From the NCBI GenBank assembly GCA_947629875.1, contig CANRFK010000083.1:1-6153 (forward strand): a stretch of DNA of 6,153 nucleotides, given 5' to 3'. Below, piece by piece: positions 1 through 6,066 of the stretch. Made by a program: the position numbers and the translations under genes. The notes beneath the pieces were generated by a model. It saw nothing but the letters and a program-made list of their open reading frames with translations. It was not told the origin of the DNA and made no database searches. The stretch's first letter is position 1; each line of letters opens with the position of its first letter. Source of the DNA: an uncultured Clostridia bacterium (GTDB taxonomy: Bacteria; Bacillota; Clostridia; Christensenellales; Borkfalkiaceae).

Positions 1-845
1 ATGCGCGCGTACTTCTTCACGAGATTTTCGACGGCGCGCACGGTGATGCGCCTGTACTGCATGGAGAGGAAGAGGGCATGCTCATCGGAGGGCACCTTGG
101 GATCGTCCTGTTTTTGGGCGATATAGGCGGCGAGGGCGTCGCCGACCTCCTCGGAGAAGTACAAAATCGCGTGATTTCCGCCCTTGCGGGTCACCACAAA
201 GGAATTGGCGGAGAAATCGATGCTCTCGTCGTTGAGCCCGACAAGCTCGGAAATACGGATGCCCGTGCCCAAAAAGAGGGTCAAAATGGCGGTATCGCGG
301 ATCTTCGTCTTGTCGTGGTAGCCGCTCGCGTGGCTCGAAAGCCCGTTGCCGTACTCGGCGGTGTCGAGGAGGGAGGAGACCTCGTCGCCCTCGAGGCGCA
401 CGATCTCCTTCTCGTGGAGTTTGGGTGTCGCGACCTTGGCGGTATTGTTGACTTCGATGAGCCCCTTGTTGAAGAAATACTTATACATCGAGCGCACCGT
501 CGAGAGTTTGCGCGCCTTGGCGCGTTCGTCGCAGGAGAGCCGCTTGCCGCCGAACTGATAGTTGGAAAGGTAGGAGAGGAAGATCTCGATGTCGGTGTCC
601 GTCACGCGTTCGATGTCCTCGAGGGTCAAATCGCGTATTTCCTTGCCGCGGAACCGTTTTTTGGCGAGAAAATCAAAGAATATGCGCAGATCGTACACAT
701 AATTGAGGCGGGTGAGGGTGCTCGTGCGCGTCTCCACGCCCCGCAGAAAGTCCTCGCAGAAGTAGGGAAGATCCTCCATGAGCCTGTCGATTCGGTCAAG
801 ATTGTCGAGATTTCGCTGCTGATAGTAATTCGGATTGTTTTTCAT
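1..845 (-). CDS. Tyrosine recombinase/integrase, XerC/XerD-like (C-terminus cut off by window edge)
   Basis: Translating the minus strand from the ATG at 845-843 gives 281 open codons that run off the left edge. Residues about 26-135 look like the N-terminal SAM-like core-binding domain of tyrosine recombinases (LPYFCEDFLRGVE, then RLNYVYDLRIFFDFL). Residues about 147-281 start the catalytic domain. The first catalytic arginine is R197 in LGTGIRISELVGL, and the beta-hairpin lysine is K221 in TRKGGN. The His-x-x-Arg box, the second His/Trp and the nucleophilic Tyr would lie beyond the edge, so activity cannot be judged. The family cuts and rejoins DNA through a 3'-phosphotyrosine intermediate, in chromosome dimer resolution or element integration. 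The N-terminus is about 20 residues longer than classical XerC/D, and a polar stretch (about 164-182) precedes the Arg box; I associate both with clostridial chromosomal members. Met23 is an alternative start, with only a weak AGG before it. No phage or conjugation gene is visible nearby, so which kind of recombinase it is stays open. Confidence 0.92.
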   Translation of the reverse strand, partial: MKNNPNYYQQRNLDNLDRIDRLMEDLPYFCEDFLRGVETRTSTLTRLNYVYDLRIFFDFLAKKRFRGKEIRDLTLEDIERVTDTDIEIFLSYLSNYQFGGKRLSCDERAKARKLSTVRSMYKYFFNKGLIEVNNTAKVATPKLHEKEIVRLEGDEVSSLLDTAEYGNGLSSHASGYHDKTKIRDTAILTLFLGTGIRISELVGLNDESIDFSANSFVVTRKGGNHAILYFSEEVGDALAAYIAQKQDDPKVPSDEHALFLSMQYRRITVRAVENLVKKYAR

Positions 846-854
846 GGCAGACCT

Positions 855-883
855 ATTATAGCACACTGCGCAAAATGTGTCAA
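855..883 (-). promoter_or_regulatory. Perfect-consensus SigA-type promoter of the recombinase gene
   Basis: On the minus strand TTGACA (883-878) is followed by a 17-bp spacer and TATAAT (860-855), an exact match to the vegetative sigma consensus at the ideal spacing. Only 9 nt separate TATAAT from the ATG at 845, so the expected start site (about 848, give or take 2) leaves a leader of 0-3 nt. The AGG at 854-852 would lie upstream of that start site and so could not act as a ribosome binding site. Short dyads overlap the elements: AAAAT/ATTTT arms around the -35 (872-887) and an imperfect GCGCA-N-TGTGC in the spacer (861-871). Either could be an operator, but this is inference. Confidence 0.75.
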
Positions 884-919
884 TTTTACGAAGAGTTATT
901 TTCATTTTTATCAAAAAAA

Positions 920-943
920 GGGGGGGGCAAAAATCGGGGGGGG
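920..943 (+). repeat. Two G8 homopolymer runs (possible G-quadruplex)
   Basis: Plus-strand G8 runs at 920-927 and 936-943 are separated by an 8-base CA5TC linker, and an A7 run directly precedes the first. Each G8 can supply two GGG tracts, so the segment could fold as an intramolecular G-quadruplex with one longer loop. It ends about 37 bp upstream of the recombinase -35 box, whose template strand carries these Gs. No coding frame is supported here. Runs this long are also sites of replication slippage and of sequencing error. Confidence 0.5.
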
Positions 944-1052
944 TGTAAAGGCCGTATGCAGTGCAAAGAACGGTAGCGGAAAGGGCGTGTACAACGCAAA
1001 AATCGGGCAACGGAAAGGACGTGTGCGGAGCAAGGATCGGTCGCGGCGGAAA
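928..1052. repeat. Imperfect ~34-bp tandem repeat, three copies plus a partial one
   Basis: Three adjacent units can be aligned by eye: 950-982 (33 bp), 983-1016 (34 bp) and 1017-1052 (36 bp). Each starts GGnCGTRTRC, continues with GCAA then an ATCGG-like core, and ends CGGAAA. A partial, diverged copy (GCAAAAATCGG ending in GTAAA) precedes them at about 927-949. The units differ at roughly a third of positions, so the array looks old or structurally constrained. The length variation (33, 34, 36) argues against an in-frame protein repeat. Function is unknown. Confidence 0.6.
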
Positions 1053-1057
1053 GGGCA

Positions 1058-1079
1058 GTTCGGCTGTGCGTTCCCGAAC
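1058..1079. repeat. Short inverted repeat next to the tandem array
   Basis: GTTCGG (1058-1063) and CCGAAC (1074-1079) form a perfect 6-bp stem around a 10-base loop, immediately after the last tandem unit. There is no T-tract on either side, so it is not a terminator. It could be a protein-binding dyad or chance. Confidence 0.3.
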
Positions 1080-1110
1080 ACTTTGATTCCGTTCCCGGTC
1101 TCGACATTGT

Positions 1111-1139
1111 ATAATAAAACTCCTCAAAGGGGAGTTTTT
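1111..1139. terminator. Bidirectional intrinsic terminator
   Basis: AAAACTCCTC (1116-1125) pairs with GGGGAGTTTT (1129-1138) around an AAA loop, including one G-U pair in the plus-strand RNA. The plus strand ends in T5 (1135-1139). The minus strand ends in TTTTATTAT (1119-1111), so the hairpin should work both ways, although in the minus-strand RNA the G-U pair becomes an A-C mismatch near the loop. For minus-strand transcripts it lies 14 nt after the stop codon at 1155-1153 of the unrecognised 122-codon frame, and it insulates the recombinase promoter downstream. Confidence 0.65.
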
Positions 1140-1171
1140 CCTTGACAAGTTGTTAGGTTCCCGTCTTGGTT

Positions 1172-1218
1172 GAGCCGTTGCGTGGTTGTGAGCCTTTGTG
1201 CAACGGCTCGGTTTTTTT
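1172..1218 (+). terminator. Terminator-like perfect 10-bp hairpin with T7 tail (plus strand)
   Basis: GAGCCGTTGC (1172-1181) pairs perfectly with GCAACGGCTC (1200-1209) around an 18-base loop. GG and then T7 (1212-1218) follow on the plus strand, the layout of a rho-independent terminator. On the minus strand no T-tract follows, so only plus-strand transcripts would stop here. No plus-strand gene is visible upstream. The hairpin may stop antisense transcription toward the glycogen operon, or simply be one arm-pair of a structured element. Confidence 0.45.
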
Positions 1219-1322
1219 GTTCCGCCTCGCTACCTTGTCAATTCGGTATGTGAGGGGAGGAGCATAAGCGTCCGAGGAAAACGCCAAAAAAGAGGCACGG
1301 CACACCAAATCACCGCCGAAAA

Positions 1323-1440
1323 GGACGGCCACCGTCCGTCGGATAAGGCCGAAAGCAGACAAATCGCCCTTCACCGCACGGTTTTCCGCCTGCGATAGGG
1401 CGCAAAAACCGCTTCCAAGATACAAACCCACCCCATGGGG
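1323..1440. repeat. Cluster of inverted repeats in the intergenic element
   Basis: Three separate dyads lie in 118 bp. The first is GGACGG (1323-1328) with CCGTCC (1332-1337) around a 3-base loop. The second is CGGTTTT (1379-1385) with AAAACCG (1405-1411), enclosing an inner CGCC/GGCG pair (1387-1390 and 1399-1402). The third is the perfect 10-bp palindrome CCCCATGGGG (1431-1440). None has a T-tract, so none looks like a terminator. The density suggests a folded RNA or mobile-type repeat, but I recognise no known family. Confidence 0.4.
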
Positions 1441-1521
1441 CAGAGGAAAAATCCGCCACCCCGACATATCAAACTCTTCGCAAAATGCCGCTTTTACGAA
1501 TAGTAAGGGGTAAAAAGCCAA

Positions 1522-1693
1522 TAAAAAGCGACATATCTATATAAAATAACTATCTTTTTGGCCATATCTCTGTTTTTCCGCAATTTTTTTGAAGCATACT
1601 TTTTCCGATGTTTTTTCGGCAAAAAAACATTTCTTTATGGCACATTAATATTGTAGTGCGATTTGCGTATCGTTTTTTTCCAAATATTTACGC
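1522..1693. other. AT-rich intergenic stretch, no gene seen
   Basis: This 172-bp stretch is clearly more AT-rich than the genes on either side, with many A and T runs, and has no supported reading frame. It holds two inverted repeats. ATGTTTTTT (1608-1616) pairs with AAAAAACAT (1622-1630). TTTGCGTA (1662-1669) pairs with TACGCAAA (1689-1696), the latter reaching into the T-tract of the glycogen operon terminator. I found no promoter with two good hexamers in it on either strand. Confidence 0.4.
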
Positions 1694-1737
1694 AAAAAAA
1701 TACGGCGCAACCCCGCACTTTTTCGCGTCGCACCGTA
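1694..1737 (-). terminator. Strong intrinsic terminator of the glycogen operon
   Basis: In the minus-strand RNA the segment from 1737-1730 (UACGGUGC) pairs with 1708-1701 (GCGCCGUA). The stem extends by three more pairs (1729-1727 with 1711-1709) to 11 bp in all, two of them G-U, around a 15-base loop. T7 (1700-1694) follows at once. It begins 49 nt after the stop codon of the GH13 gene (1789-1787), so it marks the end of the glgA-glgP-amylase transcript. Confidence 0.85.
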
Positions 1738-1786
1738 TAAATCATCCTTTAATATTATGTCACGCATAGTAATTATGTCTGACATA

Positions 1787-3613
1787 CTATTTCCTTTTTC
1801 CGAGGATCCCGTAGGAGAATTTCCCGATGGTAAACGACCCTTCCACGCGTTGCCCCGTCAGAAGTTCGCAAAATCCGTTCGCGGCACGCAGGGTGTATTC
1901 GGTTGCGGAATTGTTTGCAAAAATTACCACCGCCTCATCGTTCTTTCTTCTCTCAAACACGATGCACCCGTGCGCTGCAAAAATTTCGCGGTATTCCCCG
2001 TCGCGGAAAATGTCGCCATAGCGCACCGTTCTGATCTCACCCAACTGTTCGTAAAATCCTCGCAGTTCTTCGTCGGGATGTTTCCAATCGTAGCAGCCGC
2101 GGCAGAACGGATCGCGGTAGCCCTCCATGCCGATCTCATCGCCGTAATAGATGCACGGCACGCCGGGGAGCGTAAATTGCAGCGTTGCCGCCATTTTTAA
2201 CTTTGCCCGCGCGCGCGTGCGCTCCTCGCCGCTCAACTTCGTCACCGCCATCTCTTCCTTGTCGGCGCATTCCTTCCCGCCGAGTACCGTCAAAATTCGC
2301 GGCGTGTCGTGTGTGCCAAGGAGATTCATGAGGCAATCGAGCGTCTCTTTCGGGTAGTTGTCGATGAGCATCGCAACCGCTTCGCGGAGCGCCGTACAGT
2401 CGCCCGTGCGCAAGAAAGCGATGATGGCGTCCTTCAACGGATAATTCATCACGCTGTCGAGTTCGCCGCCCTGCAAATATTTTCTGCGCACGTCGTACGC
2501 AATTTTGTTGGAGGCGTCCTCCCACACTTCGCCCACAATGAGGGCGTCGGGGTTCTCCGTCTTGACGGCGGTGCGCACTTTTTCGAGGAAGAAGTCGGGC
2601 AGTTCGTCGGCAACGTCGAGGCGGTACCCGCTCACACCGAGCGAAAGCCACGTCCTCACCACGCCCTGCTCGCCGCAGATGAAGTTCTGGTAGCTCTCCG
2701 ATCTCTCGTTGATGGCAGGCAACGTCTCAATGCCCCACCAGCTCTCGTAACTATCGGGAAATTGGCGGAAGCAATACCAATCGGCATAAGGAGACTGCAT
2801 CGACTGATATGCGCCCACCGAATCGTAGCGGCCGTACTTGTTGAAGTAGCGGCTGTCGTCGCCCGTGTGGTTGAAGACCCCGTCGAGGATCACGTGCATC
2901 CCGCGCCCCGCGGCGTCGTCCAAAAGTGCCTTAAAGTCCGCCTCTGTGCCGAGAATGGGGTCGATCTTGAGGTAATCGCCCGTGTCGTAGCGGTGGTTGG
3001 AGTACGCCTCGAAAACGGGATTGAGATAGATCGTCGTCACGTGTAGCCCCTTCAAATACCCGAGTTTTTCGCGGATGCCCTGCAAATCTCCGCCGAAAAA
3101 GTCGTTATTGAGCACCTTGCCGAACTCGTTGGGACGAAACGAGGGCGTCCCGCCCCAGTCGCCGCGGAAGATTTGATGCGGCTTTACGGTATTGTGCCCC
3201 GCACGGTAGAAGCGGTCGGGGAAAATTTGGTACATCACGCCACCCTTGAACCACTGCGGCGTCCTGTAATCCTCGCAAAAAACGGTGATCTGCCAACACT
3301 GCGGGTGCTCCGTGAGCTCCCCCTTTCGTCCCCTTCCGCAGCCCATGAGCGCCGCATCGAGGCGGAAATAGTAAAAATACAGCCCCGTTTGGTGAAATTT
3401 CAGCGTCACAGCAAACCCGTCCGCCGTCCGCTTCATGGGAAAAGCGGTCTCATGCTTGCCGTCCTCGAAGATCACGATACTGCAAAGTTGAGCGGAGAAG
3501 CCGACTTCTCCGCTTTTTTGTTCATAGATATGAAAGGTCACTTCGCTGCCGCGCGGAACTGCGCCCGTTATGTTCTTGCAAGCCCGTTTCAGCGGATCGT
3601 AAAAATATCCCAT
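1787..3613 (-). CDS. Cytoplasmic GH13 alpha-amylase family enzyme, neopullulanase/cyclomaltodextrinase-like
   Basis: Complete 608-residue GH13 glycoside hydrolase, expected to hydrolyse alpha-1,4 bonds (perhaps some alpha-1,6) in maltodextrins. Residues 1-115 form a beta-type N-terminal domain in the place of CBM34. The TIM barrel (about 121-530) opens with GVMYQIFPDRF (125-135), typical of neopullulanase-type enzymes. The family regions are intact: DGVFNH (244-249); GYRLDVADE (329-337) with nucleophile D333; GEVW with acid/base E362; and GTHD (433-436) with the third carboxylate D436. The region V-like motif LPAIN (298-302) replaces the MPxLN of neopullulanases. LPGVPCIYYGDEIGMEG (482-498 region) closes the barrel, and a beta domain follows (about 535-608). 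No signal peptide is present, so it acts in the cytoplasm. It starts 10 bp after the glgP stop with only a weak AAGAG-like site, suggesting translational coupling. With glgP it would process phosphorylase limit dextrin or imported maltodextrin. Exact specificity within GH13 cannot be told from sequence alone. Confidence 0.93.
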   Translation of the reverse strand: MGYFYDPLKRACKNITGAVPRGSEVTFHIYEQKSGEVGFSAQLCSIVIFEDGKHETAFPMKRTADGFAVTLKFHQTGLYFYYFRLDAALMGCGRGRKGELTEHPQCWQITVFCEDYRTPQWFKGGVMYQIFPDRFYRAGHNTVKPHQIFRGDWGGTPSFRPNEFGKVLNNDFFGGDLQGIREKLGYLKGLHVTTIYLNPVFEAYSNHRYDTGDYLKIDPILGTEADFKALLDDAAGRGMHVILDGVFNHTGDDSRYFNKYGRYDSVGAYQSMQSPYADWYCFRQFPDSYESWWGIETLPAINERSESYQNFICGEQGVVRTWLSLGVSGYRLDVADELPDFFLEKVRTAVKTENPDALIVGEVWEDASNKIAYDVRRKYLQGGELDSVMNYPLKDAIIAFLRTGDCTALREAVAMLIDNYPKETLDCLMNLLGTHDTPRILTVLGGKECADKEEMAVTKLSGEERTRARAKLKMAATLQFTLPGVPCIYYGDEIGMEGYRDPFCRGCYDWKHPDEELRGFYEQLGEIRTVRYGDIFRDGEYREIFAAHGCIVFERRKNDEAVVIFANNSATEYTLRAANGFCELLTGQRVEGSFTIGKFSYGILGKRK

Positions 3614-3623
3614 ACTCTTATTG

Positions 3624-6050
3624 TTACTTTTTCAGTTGCTTGATATTCCAGATCTTGGTCGCGTAGTCGCGGATGCTCCTGTCTGCCGAGAAATACCCCG
3701 CCGCGGCGATATTGCAGAGCGACTTTTTGTTCCAATCCACTTTATTGTTCCGATACAGTTCGGCCATCTTATCCTGCGTCTTGGAATACGATTCGTAGTC
3801 CGCGAGGCACATATACGGGTCGGCGACGGGCGTGTTGCGCAAGAGATAGTTTGCGATATCCGCAAACGACTGCCCGTTGAAGCCCACGATGAGCGACTCG
3901 ATGATCTGGCGGAGCGTGTAATCCTGGTTGTAATACACGCTCGAATTGTAGCGGCGCTCCCAGATTTGGGCAACTTCATCGGCTTTGAGCCCAAAGATGA
4001 AGATATTTTCGTCGCCCACGCGTTCCGCCATCTCCACGTTCGCACCGTCCAAGGTGCCGATGGTGAGCGCGCCGTTGATCATGAACTTCATGTTCCCGGT
4101 GCCGCTCGCCTCCTTTCCCGCGAGCGAAATTTGCTCGGAGATCTCCGAAGCGGGCATCAGCTTTTCCGACATCGTCACATTGTAGTTCTCCATGTAGACG
4201 ACGTTGAGTTTCTCGCGGATGCGCGGATCCTTTCTGATATCCTCGGCGAGGAACCAGATGAGCTTGATGATCTGCTTCGCCATGTCGTAGCCCGCGGCGG
4301 CCTTCGCACCGAAGATGTACGTCTTGGGCAGAATGTCGAGGTCTGGATCTTCGCGCAGGGCGTTGTAGTCGGCGATGATGTGCAAGACGTTAAGAAGCTG
4401 TCGCTTGTACTCGTGGAGCCGCTTTGCCTGCACATCGAACACGGTATTCGGGTCGATCTCCACTCCCTGCGTTTTCTTTGCGTAAGCCGCAAACTGTTCC
4501 TTTTTGATGCGCTTGATCTCATCCAGCCGTTTCAGAACGCTCTTGTCGTTTTCAAACTTCTTGAATTCGGCCAGTTTGGAAGCATCTTTCGCATAGCCCG
4601 TGCCGATGCACTCGTCGAGGAGCGCACACAGTTCGGGGTTGGATTGGTTGAGCCACCGCCTGTGCGCAATGCCGTTGGTGACATTGGTGAACTTATCGGG
4701 CGTATAGTCATAAAAATCGCGGAAAATGCTGTTTTTGATGATCTCGCTGTGCAGTTCGGAGACGCCGTTCACGCTGTGGGTGCCCACGACACACAAATTC
4801 GCCATGCGCACGGTGTTGTGCGAGAGAATGGACATGCGCGAAATTTTGTTCCAATCCCCGGGATATTTGTGCCAGAGATCGTCGCAGAAGCGACGGTTGA
4901 TCTCCTTCAGAATGCCGTAGATGCGTGGAAGCCTGCGCGCGATGAGATCCTCCGCCCACGTTTCGAGGGCTTCGGCGAGCACGGTGTGGTTGGTGTAGGC
5001 GCACGTCGCCGTCGTGATGTTCCACGCCACTTCCCAGTTGAAATAATTTTCGTCCACGAGAATGCGCATGAGTTCGGGAATGGCGAGCGCGGGGTGCGTA
5101 TCGTTGATGTGGATGGCGGCCATCTGCGGCAGGAGCGCCAAGGAGCCATACCGCCGCTTGTGGTCGGAGACGATGCACTGCAGCGACGCCGAGACGAGGA
5201 AATATTGCTGTTTCAAGCGAAGAGACTTCCCCTCATAGTGGTTATCCGAGGGATAGAGTACTTTGGAAAGCAGTTGCGCTTCGCTCTCGTCGCGCATGAC
5301 TTCGTCGTAGTTGCCCTGCGAGAAGAGCTGCATATCGAACTTCTGCACGGCGCGGGAACGCCACAGCCTCAAAACGCTCACGGCCTCGCTGTCCGCGCCC
5401 GATACCATCATGTCGCAGGCGATGGCCTCCACTTCCTTGGCGTTGTGGTAGATGGTCTCCATGCCGTGGTCCGTCCACTTTTCCTCGAGTTCGCCGTCGA
5501 AGCGCACGATGAACTGCTTATCCGAGCGTTGCGTCAGCCACGCCTCGCCGCCGGGAAGCCACACATCGGGCAGTTCCATCTGCCAGCCGTCCACGATCTT
5601 CTGCTTGAAGAGCCCGTACTGATAGCAGATGGAGAACCCCATCGCGGGATAATCCTGCGTTGCGAGCGCGTCCAAAAAGCACGCCGCGAGTCTGCCGAGC
5701 CCCCCGTTGCCGAGCCCCGCATCGGGCTCCTCCTCATAGAGATCCTCGAGCTCCAGCCCGTACGACTTCACCGCCGCGGAGATCTGCGGCGCAATGCCGA
5801 GATTGTAGATGCTGTTTTTGAGCGATCTGCCCATCAAAAATTCCATGCAGAGATAGTACACCCGCTTTGCGCGCGCATTCTTCATCTTTACATGGAACTT
5901 TTGCCGTTTTTCGAGCATGATATCGCGCACACTCATCACGACTGCCTTGTAGATTTGTTCCCGCGACGCCTCCTGCGAATTTACGCCGAAGTACCGCGTC
6001 AGTTTGCTTGCGATGAGTTGTTGCGCTTCGTGCTCGGTGAGTTTTGCCAT
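3624..6050 (-). CDS. glgP: Glycogen/starch phosphorylase (GT35), PLP-dependent
   Basis: Complete 808-residue alpha-glucan phosphorylase (bacterial homologues are about 800-815 aa). It removes terminal alpha-1,4 glucose units with inorganic phosphate, giving glucose-1-phosphate. Family signatures are present in order: DAGLGNGGLGRLAACFLDALA region (110-130); NDTHPALAIPELMR (316-329); TNHT with the catalytic His at 355; VTNGIAHRRWL (457-467); AKRLHEYKRQ (542-551), whose R544 and K549 match the phosphate-site Arg/Lys; and EASGTGNMK with the PLP Schiff-base lysine K655. The short N-terminus (MAKLTEHEAQ) lacks the eukaryotic phosphorylation segment, so control is likely by expression or simple allostery. 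One local change is TNHTVLAEALE, where the family usually has Pro in place of the Ala. The ATG at 6050 is preceded by GGAG at 7 nt, and the gene begins 16 bp after the glgA stop, so both should share a transcript. GlgP (glycogen) and MalP (maltodextrin) cannot be told apart with certainty, but the glgA neighbour favours GlgP. Confidence 0.97.
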   Translation of the reverse strand: MAKLTEHEAQQLIASKLTRYFGVNSQEASREQIYKAVVMSVRDIMLEKRQKFHVKMKNARAKRVYYLCMEFLMGRSLKNSIYNLGIAPQISAAVKSYGLELEDLYEEEPDAGLGNGGLGRLAACFLDALATQDYPAMGFSICYQYGLFKQKIVDGWQMELPDVWLPGGEAWLTQRSDKQFIVRFDGELEEKWTDHGMETIYHNAKEVEAIACDMMVSGADSEAVSVLRLWRSRAVQKFDMQLFSQGNYDEVMRDESEAQLLSKVLYPSDNHYEGKSLRLKQQYFLVSASLQCIVSDHKRRYGSLALLPQMAAIHINDTHPALAIPELMRILVDENYFNWEVAWNITTATCAYTNHTVLAEALETWAEDLIARRLPRIYGILKEINRRFCDDLWHKYPGDWNKISRMSILSHNTVRMANLCVVGTHSVNGVSELHSEIIKNSIFRDFYDYTPDKFTNVTNGIAHRRWLNQSNPELCALLDECIGTGYAKDASKLAEFKKFENDKSVLKRLDEIKRIKKEQFAAYAKKTQGVEIDPNTVFDVQAKRLHEYKRQLLNVLHIIADYNALREDPDLDILPKTYIFGAKAAAGYDMAKQIIKLIWFLAEDIRKDPRIREKLNVVYMENYNVTMSEKLMPASEISEQISLAGKEASGTGNMKFMINGALTIGTLDGANVEMAERVGDENIFIFGLKADEVAQIWERRYNSSVYYNQDYTLRQIIESLIVGFNGQSFADIANYLLRNTPVADPYMCLADYESYSKTQDKMAELYRNNKVDWNKKSLCNIAAAGYFSADRSIRDYATKIWNIKQLKK

Positions 6051-6057
6051 ATATTTA

Positions 6058-6061
6058 CTCC
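6058..6061 (-). promoter_or_regulatory. Ribosome binding site of glgP
   Basis: GGAG (6061-6058 on the minus strand) lies 7 nt before the ATG at 6050, within the 16-bp gap after the glgA stop codon. It fixes the glgP start, as no other in-frame start nearby has a comparable site. Confidence 0.8.
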
Positions 6062-6066
6062 GAAGA

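Larger units (their letters stand above)
1153..1521 (-). other. Unrecognised 122-codon reading frame in a hairpin-rich spacer; probably not a protein gene
   Basis: A minus-strand frame opens at a TTG (1521), with an internal ATG at 1467, and closes with TAA at 1155-1153. I recognise no domain in the translation; it has no clear signal peptide or membrane segment, and its C-terminus (EPLHKGSQPRNGSTKTGT) is encoded by the arms of a perfect inverted repeat. No good ribosome binding site precedes either start. The frame overlaps at least four hairpins and palindromes and is followed at once by a terminator. This fits a transcribed, structured or dispersed intergenic element better than a protein. 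It could still be a small lineage-specific gene. Confidence 0.25.

Noticed and set aside
928..1052. The repeat array as a CRISPR array.
   Set aside because: The units are directly adjacent and diverged, with no constant repeat alternating with unique spacers, and no cas gene is visible.
1071..1079. A LexA-type operator near GTTCCCGAAC.
   Set aside because: The half-sites are in the order GTTC then GAAC with a 2-bp centre, not GAAC-N4-GTTC, and they lie far from the recombinase promoter.
886..1107. A 73-codon minus-strand frame over the tandem repeat.
   Set aside because: It is translated repeat DNA with low-complexity Arg/Pro/Ser content. The units differ in length by amounts that are not multiples of three, and the frame overlaps the recombinase -35 region.
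1084..1115. A plus-strand promoter with TATAAT at 1110-1115.
   Set aside because: The only -35-like hexamer (TTGATT at 1084-1089) is 20 bp away, and the TATAAT runs into the terminator stem. Read on the minus strand these bases are simply the terminator tail.
78..1145. A 355-codon plus-strand open frame across the left edge.
   Set aside because: Positions 78-845 are antisense to the tyrosine recombinase, and the rest reads through the G-runs, tandem repeat and terminator stem. Its composition there is that of repeat DNA rather than a protein.
1142..1170. A plus-strand promoter starting from TTGACA at 1142-1147.
   Set aside because: At 17 bp the next hexamer is CTTGGT and no TATAAT-like sequence is nearby. 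The TTGACA is part of the small CTTGACAAG palindrome.
2309..3046. A 245-codon plus-strand open frame within the amylase gene.
   Set aside because: It is antisense to the catalytic barrel of the GH13 enzyme, whose active-site motifs are intact on the minus strand.
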